The notes beneath the pieces are model-generated. The model did no database searches and had not been told where the DNA came from. It saw only the letters and a program-made list of their open reading frames with translations. A program made the translations under genes and the position numbers. DNA of 64,000 nucleotides from Hypericum androsaemum (lineage: Eukaryota > Streptophyta > Magnoliopsida > Malpighiales > Hypericaceae), in the NCBI GenBank assembly GCA_963995505.1, contig OZ023198.1, forward strand, positions 4,222,360-4,286,359, given 5' to 3'. Every line of letters starts with the position of its first letter. Position 1 is the stretch's first letter. Positions 28,738 through 38,266 of the stretch are shown here, piece after piece.

Positions 28738-30312
28738 ATGGCGGAGAGCTCCAACACGAAGAGGAAGGTATGCAGTTTTTAGTTCTCTTCCTGTTTGCAT
28801 GCATCTCCATATATGGGTCTTTGTAAATTCTTCATTCGTTATATCTGTTAGAAAAAGACGATCGTTGATGAAAACTAGGGTTTTTTTTCTATTTTAGAGG
28901 AGAAAGAGGAAAGTGTGTTGCTTCAACTTATAGCTTCCCAGACATTCAAGGCCAGTGCCTGTTTCTTTCAATTGATTGTAGGCCCCGCTTGAAGATTTCC
29001 AGCACGGTTACCATGTGATGCCTCGTAACGAAAGATCGCTTATTCTATGCCTCATCTTGAGGCAAACCTTGTCCAAGCATGAGCAAGTGGTGGTGTTCTT
29101 CTCTTCGAAATTTTCGGTCCTTTTCCACCAGCGACTCCTTCAACGCACTGGTGTGACGTCTTTTGCTATCCATGAGGAACTGACCGAACGGCAAAGGAAA
29201 AGTCAAGTTTTACGCTTCAGCTGTGTCGATGGTGGGATTCTGCTATGCACTGATGCTGTGGCTCGTCGCCCAGATATCCGTGACGTGGATTTGGTTATAC
29301 AGTATGACCCTTCCTGTAAGGAGTACAACAATCGGGTTGCTCTAATTGAAGGATCCAAAGGGAGGTCCCTACTTTTGTTAAATCCCGAGGAGTTGCCATT
29401 TTTGAATTACTTGAAGGTAGATTGAACACTCTTTGCGCTCTCAATTGTGGACTTTTTCCCCCTTTTCCCGGAGGTTTTTTTGATCCATGCTCATATGCCT
29501 TTTTTTTTCTTTCTTTCTTTTCAGGCATCAAAAGTCCCTCTGGAAGGCTTTGCAATTGATATGAAGAGCATTCTAGATAATCACTATTATCTGGTAACCA
29601 CTCCTTCCATCTTCCGCTTAGTCTGAGTACTCTGTAATCACTGCAGGCATACCTGCTCCGCGGTGCCCTTTATTTTATTTTTTTTACACTTCAATTGCCG
29701 ATCTTTTCCTTGTTCGGAGGTTTTTATAATCCAAACTCACGTGCCCTTTTCATTTCAGGAAGCAAACTTCACTATGGAAGGCATTGCAGATGGTACTTGT
29801 AGCATTTTATATAAACAAAATCATCTGGTAATTGCCCTGCTTCCATCACCTGCTTACTTTTCATACAGAAGCATTTTACGAAATTTAAGCTGGGAGTACT
29901 TTGTAATTGCAGGAATTTGTGGTCCTCACTGACCCACTGTCAAGTTTCTATGCCAAAGAAGCATATAGATCATATGTATTGGCCTACACCTCTAATGCCC
30001 ATTGCCTCGATCTCCAGGTTGGACCTTGCTTAGATTTGATGTATGAAAACAAGTCTTGAGAAGAAATTTCGCATTGATCTGTTAGCGGTACATTGACAGG
30101 CAGTTGCAGCTTCATTTGGCCTGGCTGATAAACCTGATATAGAAAGAAGAGCAGGAGAAGAGGATGAGAAATTGATTCAGATGGCGACAGACTGGGAGAG
30201 GGTGATGAAGACGGACTGGGAGAGGGTGATGAAGACGGACTGGGAGATGGTGATGAAGACGGACCGGGAGACGGAGATGATGGAGATGACCACCAAGTTT
30301 GGATCTATTTGA
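28738..30312 (+). CDS. truncated helicase-derived gene (C-terminal half of DDX18-type helicase, no DEAD core)
   Basis: Six exons join in frame by GT-AG introns: 28738-28767, 28982-29416, 29525-29593, 29759-29827, 29913-30017 and 30100-30312 (306 aa). Exon 1 gives MAESSNTKRK. Exon 2 enters the family at GYHVMPRNERS, equivalent to [10 protein letters not shown] of the intact gene, so the Q motif, Walker A, DEAD and SAT blocks are all absent. The C-terminal RecA-like fold is present (VVFFSS, GILLCTDAVAR, DLVIQYDP), but motif V reads TDAVARRPD and the motif [10 protein letters not shown] has become NRVALIEG, so ATP hydrolysis is not expected. Exons 3 and 4 are duplicates of one ancestral exon. 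The C-terminus is made of a 24-bp minisatellite that is 3' untranslated sequence in the intact gene. It could be a pseudogene that happens to read through, or a regulatory or structural derivative. Confidence 0.6.
30186..30281 (+). repeat. 24-bp minisatellite, four units, in coding sequence
   Basis: Units start at 30186, 30210, 30234 and 30258 and encode TDWERVMK-like repeats. Related, more degenerate units lie beyond the stop of the intact helicase (about 60915-60960). Confidence 0.9.
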
Positions 30313-33002
30313 GGACTTTATTATCAATTTAGAACAATGTTTTTAATAATTTGAACTTGCATGGTGATTTAGTTGTTTTTAGGACCTCTCTGGAGATGTT
30401 TTCATCTCTAGGTTTACCTTTGCACTTGCTAGCCGTCCCCGTGGACATGGAAGTCGTGTACGTTGACTCACCCGGAGTGGTAAAAACTTGATTCAAAGGA
30501 CTATGCTTTATTACTCTATCCGTACCGGTGTACCTCCCCGTGAGGAGATTTCTCCGGAGGTGGAGGAGCTCAGTGAGGAGAGAGTAGGCTAACCTTCTCT
30601 CATTTAAATCTATTGTATAGATATGTGTGTCTCTTTATTGGCAGGTTGTTGATGAGAAGTACGGTCCAAATAGGCCAGATTTAGGACCCTTGCAACTTTA
30701 AACACCTACCTTCATTTCGTTTTTTTGGGTGAGATTTAAATTGTTTCAACAATTTCGGATCTTAGACGGTCATGAGATTCGATCCTCTCACTTCATGCTT
30801 AAGGACTGACACCATATCCATCAGACTATACATGAGTTAGTTTTTTGAAATATCTTTTCAATGGTATAGTTGGAAGCAAATGGCAAAAAAACTATCTATA
30901 CAACAAAGTATCAGTATGAGGTTGGAGCCGCTTGGCTTTATCAAACTCCCATGCAGTAAAAGAGTTGTTGCCAAAACACAAATTCTACACGTCCAAGGTA
31001 TAAACATCAATTCGACATAGCTCTAGGTAAACCCATCTTAAACTCCTATGCATTATGATACATGGAGTTTGGATATTTTTGCCATCCTTTAAGGAGGTTT
31101 TGGGTTGTAAGCCTTGCAAATAATTTTTTAAAAAAAAGAGAAGAGATACGAATGAGAGGATTGTCTTGAATAAGTTCTGAGAATGTGCGACTCTGAAATT
31201 CTCTGTCTCCAAAGTTGAGAGATATTTTTTTAATTAAATTGAAAAGATATTGCCAGCAAACATCTAAGACAAAGGGGAGATATATTTCATATGTGATGAA
31301 CTCGGTAAATTTTACATCTTCTCCGATCTCTATCAAATTATTTACACATTGTACTGTCGAGCCAAATGCCTTTTGGTATTAGAGTTTATAGTTTGGATTC
31401 AGATATACAAGTCCAATAATTAAAAATAGGTGATTTATATATGACAAAAAAGCTGTGGACCATTGCCATGTTTGCATGCGGCTTCATTCTATGTTGTTGT
31501 TCAACTGATAGTATTTCATCTTTATAGATGTAACTGAACTAATCAGTGATATCAGTTCCAATCTTCTCCACGGCGAAGCCAGGACCTCCTCTCGACGGTC
31601 TGGAGGTTCGTGATCTGAATCCGGTGACAATTGACAGGTTGATTGCAGCCTCCTCCTTCGACTAAAGCCATAAACTGAACATTGGCAGAATGTTTCAAAG
31701 CTCATTTTTCCACATTCCCAATGATCGACTTGATAATCTCACAAACACAGATAATGTCTATTGTCACCGGATTGGCGTAATCTTCTGTGACGACATGCTC
31801 GCCGAGGAGTTCCCGGGAGTACCTGCCTGTAATTAAAGAAAGGCAGTAATAAGTGGATAAACAAAGATATACATCCAAGTGCAAACAAAGTTCCATTTCT
31901 GTGAAGATTAATCTAGACAACAATAACAAGAAGTTTGTTTCTGGAAATCAACCAACCCAAATGTAACTTAAGAGAACAAGTTTCTGTAAAACAAATCTAA
32001 CCCACGATACAAGGAAGAGGAACAATAAGCTGTCAAGGGAATTACCATCTCAACGAGCTGTAGAGACAATAAGCTGTCAAAGCAAACAATAACAAATTAG
32101 AAAAAGTGCACAAAATCTGAACGAGGAACAAATTAGAAGCTGTCTTACCTACAGTTACAAGGACCAACGAAAGAAAGCAACTAACTAGCAAGAGGACGGT
32201 TGTTTGTTTTAGGAACAACGAACACGACTTTAGCGATTTGGGTTTTTAGGGTTCAGAATTCCAAGGGAGGGGAAACAGTAGAGGGACGAGCGGCCAAAAC
32301 TAGAAGAGAAGGTCCCCGGAGGCCGAAGGGAGGAGGAGCCGAGACTCGTTTTCATGTTCAGTTTAATTGAAAACTTGGAGATGCTCTGATTAATAACTAC
32401 CATTACAAGGTCAAATTCAAATACAGCTGGTGTGTGTAATTTGTCCTTATCTCCTCCGATATGCTTTAAAGTATTATAGTTCGTTAGAATATGCACTGAC
32501 ATTAGCGTCCTATTTACTGTTATTCCTCTATAGAAGCAATCCTTAACGCATCAGAGAAACCAACCCTAACTGCTATCTTTTCTTCCAAATCAGAAAGCCA
32601 TAACATTAACTGCTATCTCCCAGAACATATTAAAGCGTTACCTCGAAAGCACCGGGAACAAGGAAAACACCCAAAGCTTCTACGAGGTGGGCCCGGTCAC
32701 GACTCACGAGTAGATTAGAGGCTTGGCGTCGCAGGTCGGAAAATCGCCCAACAATCGCCCCCTTTTGTCTTTCTGTGTTAGGGTTCGGGTTGGGGGAATC
32801 GGGGATTTGTAAATCAAATCTGGTTTTCCAATTTTACCCTTCATTAGGTCTGACCTCATAAATCGAAAACTTTCGGGCCAAAATTCTGTTTGAACCATCC
32901 ATCATCAGACCCCCTTTGTTTTTAAACATCGACTCGAAAATCTTTTTTATCTATAGCATTTATAGTTTGCTCAAACACTGTCGTTTTGAGCGTTGTCAAG
33001 TT
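30313..33002. other. spacer; possible exon relic at 31705-31832 (minus)
   Basis: No intact gene is seen. On the minus strand, 31832-31705 follows a TTAATTACAG acceptor and reads RYSRELLGEHVVTEDYANPV and on to a stop after NVEK. It looks like a last exon of something, but I do not recognise the family. The rest (30313-31700, 31840-33002) shows no coding signal. Confidence 0.35.
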
Positions 33003-34865
33003 TCAAGCGGTGTGGCCAAAAACAGGATTTTTGTCTAATATGGTACTACGGTACAAGTTTATTACTAATATAGTGTTACTGCTGCAAATATTCCGAGAAT
33101 GGTGTCCGTTTTCAATATCGAAATTTTTTTTCGACCTAGAGTACTCAGATCGAAAAAATTATTCGACTTGGGATCCAAATCGAAAAAAAATTTTGACTTT
33201 AATTGACGAACTAATCTTTTCGACCTAGACCCAGGTCGAAAGTTTTTTTCTCGACCTGGGGAGAAAAAAACACACAGAACAAAATTATTTTCCGATGTGG
33301 GGCAATCCTGACACTACCACTGTTATATATTTTTTAGAATTAAGCACTCTCTTCTGGAATAGAGAGTGCTATTTGATCTATATTTTCTTTTCTCCAAAAG
33401 ATATAACTTTAAGGCAGGAAATCAAAAGGTTTTATAACTTCAGCTTTTTTTTTTCTGTTGAAAAAGTAGAATAGTATTAATCTCGGAGTTAAGTACAAGT
33501 ATAGCAAAATGATGTCATCCCTCACACAAAAGGAGGAGAAAAACATCGCAAGACTCAATACAAGAAGAGCCAAAAAAAAGGAACACCCAAGACTATACTA
33601 AGCTCTAGAGTACCCAAGGAAGGAACAAAAGTCAACCAAGAACAAAAGAGATTACACAATGAAATTTTGAAGAACCAAGAGCAAATCTTGCTTATGAAAG
33701 AAATCTCTTGAACCCGTCCAATTTTGCCACTCCATTGCGTTCCTAAGAACAGTAGCGATAAGAGCATCTAAATCGGTGGTAACACCCTGAAAGATAACAT
33801 GATTCCTGTGTATCCAAATACTCCAAATGATCGAAGCAAAAATGGTGTACCAAATCTTGCATTTAGCCTCATCCCTACATACCAAACCCATCCAAGCAGG
33901 GAGAGCCCTTTCCAAACCTTCTACAGGTACCCAAGCAACACCTGTCAATCTAATGAAGTACAACCATACTTTGGTGGCAAAAGGGCAGCCGAGGAATAGA
34001 TGATTCGCCGTCTCACAGTGAGGCTGTCCAAGAGTAACATCAGAGCAAATGACACAACCCGAAGCTGGCTGAGAAAGTAGCCCTAACCGAAACAAATTGG
34101 CCTTTGTCGCTATTCTGTCCTGCAGTGCCTGCCAGAGGAAGCAGGAGATCTTGAAAGGAATGAGAGCAGTCCTATCTTTGCGCATAACCTTAGACGAGAT
34201 GAATCCAAATACTCCAAATAACTTCAGCTTGCACTCATGAATTTTGAACTACAAATTATATACAATACAAGTACAATTGATCATGGTTCTTAGATTATAC
34301 AAGAAGTTGACCATTTATATTATTCTTCCAACGGAATGAGCAGAACCCAAAATCTTGTAATTTTAATATTTTGGGGCTTGACCAAATAGAACAACGCTTG
34401 ACATAAGTCTATACATAAGTTGTGGTTGGACGATTTTTTTTTTAATGTTGTATTGAAAAGTAAAATATTATCAGATTATTTATTAGCAACGTTTTAGATA
34501 TTTTTTATTTGTAAGAATTGGATTAAAAAATCAAGAACAGTGGGAGTGCTTAAATGTTTTCAGAATCTGAAATGAGAATAGTGGGAGTGCTTGAACAGTG
34601 GTAGGGTCAAGATCGCCCCGCATCGAAAAATAATTTTGATCTGTCTTTCTCTCTTCCCAGGTCTAAAAGATTAGTTCGTCAATCAAAGTCAAATTTTTTT
34701 TTATTTTTAGTCTTAGGTCGAATAATTTTTTCGATTTAAATACCCCAAATTGAAATTATTTTTCGATTTTGAAAACAGACACAATTCTCGAAATATTTTT
34801 AACAGTAACATCATATTGATAATACATTTTTACTGTAGCACCATTTTGGGCAAAACCCCCAAAAA
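33003..34865. mobile_element. long-inverted-repeat element (about 1.9 kb) with nested LINE
   Basis: About 300-330 bp at each end are inverted copies. The left arm at about 33010-33345 carries TGGTACTAC, ATTCCGAGAATGGTGTCCG, TTCGACCTAG and CCTGACACTACCACTGTT. The right arm at about 34560-34860 carries the same strings on the other strand. Identity is moderate. No transposase is seen. Long arms are typical of Mutator-like or foldback elements. Ends and target duplication are not resolved. Confidence 0.6.
33447..34217 (-). mobile_element. 5'-truncated L1-type LINE (ORF2 C-terminus, zf-RVT)
   Basis: The minus-strand frame 34185-33652 (177 codons) is the zinc-binding C-terminus of plant LINE ORF2: FLWQALQDRIATKANLFRLG, GCVICSD, ETANHLFLGCPFATKVW, IIWSIWIHRN. 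Its 3' end carries an A-tail (the T-run at 33445-33454 on the plus strand). A 13-bp target duplication, ATAACTTCAGCTT, flanks it (33434-33446 and 34218-34230). That is the full hallmark of target-primed reverse transcription with 5' truncation. The frame is uninterrupted, so the insertion is fairly young. Confidence 0.9.
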
Positions 34866-35785
34866 CAACACCAAAGAGCAACCACTGGATTGGTTTCGTA
34901 CCGACACCGAACCCGTCATACCTAGGCTAAAAACAACTGTATAAAAATATCATTTTATAAAGATTATAATATTAAAAAATTATTTTTTTAATCCAAAAAA
35001 TATTAAAATTATTTTTTGGCCAATAAAACAAGAATGACTGGTCGTGCAAAATGTATGGTGTAGTGCAAAAATTGAACGAACTAATTATGGAGCTTGCTTA
35101 TAGTAAATTCAATGAATGCTAATCACTTACTTGATTACATTTCAATAGAACAAAATATTGCCGATATAATTTTAAATCAATCAAATGAAAGTGTAATTTT
35201 TTGTAAAATATGTTAAAAAAATATTATGTATTTATTGAAAGATTTCACTCAAGATTTACGACCAATATTTTCTGAAAAAATATTAATTATTACAATATAG
35301 GAGTTATTAAATTTATTACTTGTCCTGAATTGGGACATAAATTTTTTATTAGTTTAGAAAAGTTATCCATTTATAGAAGATCACTTTAGTATGTTTTCAA
35401 ATTCCTAGTCGAAGAAGTTAGATCCTAACTCCATCTTCCATCTATTAAAGAAATCGAGAGAACTACCTAAATATAAAAGCCAAACGGCTCGGCGGAGTAG
35501 TTCTCTCCTCATTTTTCTCTTCCGTTGTTGCAATCTACTCCCCAGCTGGTCACTCACTCTTTAATTTTTTTTTTTAAATGTCTTTTATCATGAACTTTTT
35601 CGTTTCAATAAAGCTAAAATGACGCACACTTGACGGCCGTCAGTGGCATGATTTGGCAACTTAAGAACAACTAGAAAAAATAAATTGTTTTCCAAGAACC
35701 CTTAATTAGTATCCTCCAACTAAATTGCTTGTTATAAGCCTAGGGATCCAACCCCCTTCTTACGCATATAAACATTCAGTTTCAT
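34866..35785. other. AT-rich spacer with inverted copy of the shared upstream module
   Basis: 34866-35480 shows nothing. On the minus strand, 35500-35660 is a diverged copy of the upstream module (GTTGCAATCTACTCCCCAGCTGG region) and carries the empty site of the hAT-like element. Confidence 0.5.
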
Positions 35786-36199
35786 GACTGCAAAATTTTG
35801 GCCCTTTTGCTCCGTCACCTCGAGCACTTCGACCAACCCTATGGATATGTGCTCCTGAAAACAGGCAAAATTTCAACTATCAATATAGTGCAAAAACAAG
35901 GATACAGAGAACAAATATAAAAAAGAAGCAAGTCAAACAACAGGAGGACCTTTGGCTCACAATTTGCCATGAAAGAAACATCATGAGTGTCTGAAAGTCA
36001 CAACAAGCAAGCCCAGGAACATATGCGTGCCAATGACTAGCAGAGAGACTAACCACGGCAGGAATATCCAAGCCACGGGCCGCAACATCTGTGCATAAAA
36101 GAATCCCCTTATTTGCTGAGATGAAATCAAAAAATGTTTTAGTCCTTTTCTGCTGCTTTTGTTTTCCATGGATATCTGAACATTCCACTCCAATATATC

Positions 36200-36489
36200 T
36201 GTTAATTTTGGAAGAAGAAGGTAGATCGAAGGAGAAGATAAATCAAAGGAGAAGATGGAAATTAATTTGGATAAGAACTAGGGAAAATGGTCGTGAGAGG
36301 AAAAATATCCATCTCTCAGCTTGTATATTCACTTGTATCTCTACAGTTACCAATAAAGCTAATATATATACAAGTGTCCATCTATTTACAAAAGGAACAA
36401 AGGAATATTCAGGGGTGGTGCTCTATTCCTTCGTGGGCTTGCTTAGTTGGGCTTTGCTCATATATAGTAAAGTCCATATTTTCGTAATA
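36200..36489 (-). mobile_element. 3' LTR of the young copia element
   Basis: 290 bp. On the minus strand it starts TATTACG rather than TG and ends TTAACA. It is flanked by ATATC. Confidence 0.93.
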
Positions 36490-36496
36490 CGCCCCC

Positions 36497-38137
36497 TCAA
36501 GCAGGAAGGTGTATATCACACATTCCTAGCTTGGATAACAAGAAGTAATGGCGATGATTGAGCAGGGACTTGGTCAACAAATCGGCTGGTTGGACTTCAC
36601 TTCGGACATGAAACAGTTTGAGCAATCTAGTCTGAATCTTCTCGCGAACAAAATGGCAATCAATTTCTATATGTTTCGTACGTTCGTGGAAGACCGGATT
36701 TTCCGCAATATAGATAGCAGATTGATTGTCACAGAACACCAAACTTGGCCCTTGAGATGGAATTTGAAGATCATCAAGGAGATATTTCAGCCATTGTAAT
36801 TCCTTGGTAACAGAAGATAAGGCTCGATATTCCGCCTCTGATGAAGACAATGATACAGTGCTCTGCTTCTTTGATTTCCATGAGACAAGTGCAGAACCAA
36901 AGAACACCGTGTAACCAGTGATTGATCGGCGAGTGTCACGACATGTAGCCCAATCACTATCACAATAAGCCTTAAGCTTCAAGTCAGAGTCAACTGGAAA
37001 AGAGAGGCCAAAACCTGGATGCCCTTTGAGATATCGTAGAACTCTATAGGCTGCTTGAAGATGAAGATCAGTGGGAGCAGACATGAATTGGCTCAACTGC
37101 TGGACAGAAAAACTGATGTCAGGTCTCGTATTTGTAAGATAAAGTAATCGTCCAACTAGCTGGCGGTAGGTTGAAGATGTTGCTGGACATTCAGGAGATA
37201 AGGAGTTATCATCTTCATCATGATCTGCAAAGAATAATTCATCAGAAGAGGTAACCGAATGATCATATGGATCTTCAGGTGTAGCAGAATGATCAAAAGA
37301 AGCAGCAGCCGCAGCAGCTCTAGGGGTGTGTGAAAGAGGAACTCCATCAATGAGCTTTAAGCGAACATTATAATCCATAGGTGTAGCCACTGGTTTGCAT
37401 TCCATGTAGCCAGTATCTGTCAAGAGTTGTAAGGTATATTTCTTCTGACTAAGATGCAAACAATCTGCTCGTCGAGCTACTTCCAATCCTAAGAAGTATT
37501 TAAGAGGACCAAGATCCTTAAGCTTGAACTGATTATGCAAGTAAGACTTGATGTTGTTGATGGCAGATGGATTATTTCCTGTGAGCACAATATCATCAAC
37601 ATATACCAGTACTGCAATGTAGTATTCATCAGTAGATTTCGTAAATAAAGAATAATCAGATTTGGATTGGATAAAGCCTGCCTGCAACAAAGCATTTGTT
37701 AATTTGGCAAACCATTGCCTGCTAGCTTGCTTTAAACCGTATAATGACTTCTTGAGACGGCAGACTTTCCCTTTATCAGTAGCGGAAACGGATAATCCTG
37801 GTGGCATCCGCATATAAACTTCTTCTTCTAGCTCACCATTTAAGAATGCATTGTTAACATCAAGTTGAATGAGTTGCCAATTCTTGCTAACTGCTAGTGC
37901 TAGTAGCAATCTGACTGTCGTAAGCTTTGCCACGGGAGAAAAAGTATCTAGGAAATCAATTCCAAATGCTTGTGTGTATCCCTTAGCAACAAGGCGAGCT
38001 TTATGTCTTTCAATGGAACCATCCGCATTGTATTTCACCTTGTAAACCCATTTGCAGCCAATGGATTTCTTTCCTTTGGGTAATCGAACTAAGTCCCATG
38101 TGTTATTGTCCTCCAATGCCTTCAATTCATTATCCAT
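36497..38137 (-). CDS. copia polyprotein, second part: reverse transcriptase and RNase H
   Basis: 546 residues are open from an internal Met (MDNELKALEDNNTWDLV), in the same frame as the upstream gag-integrase part. The reverse transcriptase is complete, with KARLVAKGYTQ, the catalytic Asp in LDVNNAFLNGEL, and YVDD in VLVYVDDIVLTGN. The RNase H domain follows with conserved acidic residues (KAYCDSDWA, SSSEAEYRAL, CDNQSAI). It ends KLGMCDIHLPA, the usual copia C-terminus, just before the polypurine tract. It is functional in sequence, but upstream of it a single TAA interrupts translation. Confidence 0.93.
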   Translation of the reverse strand: MDNELKALEDNNTWDLVRLPKGKKSIGCKWVYKVKYNADGSIERHKARLVAKGYTQAFGIDFLDTFSPVAKLTTVRLLLALAVSKNWQLIQLDVNNAFLNGELEEEVYMRMPPGLSVSATDKGKVCRLKKSLYGLKQASRQWFAKLTNALLQAGFIQSKSDYSLFTKSTDEYYIAVLVYVDDIVLTGNNPSAINNIKSYLHNQFKLKDLGPLKYFLGLEVARRADCLHLSQKKYTLQLLTDTGYMECKPVATPMDYNVRLKLIDGVPLSHTPRAAAAAASFDHSATPEDPYDHSVTSSDELFFADHDEDDNSLSPECPATSSTYRQLVGRLLYLTNTRPDISFSVQQLSQFMSAPTDLHLQAAYRVLRYLKGHPGFGLSFPVDSDLKLKAYCDSDWATCRDTRRSITGYTVFFGSALVSWKSKKQSTVSLSSSEAEYRALSSVTKELQWLKYLLDDLQIPSQGPSLVFCDNQSAIYIAENPVFHERTKHIEIDCHFVREKIQTRLLKLFHVRSEVQPADLLTKSLLNHRHYFLLSKLGMCDIHLPA

Positions 38138-38266
38138 AGCTTGGATCCAGTGTTCATGGCCAGAAGCATCACTATATGTGGTAGGCTCATATGTTCTAAG
38201 TAATGAGATACTAAATGCTTTATGAGATGCAGATAAATGAGTTAAAGAAAAATAAGAGGATAGAGG

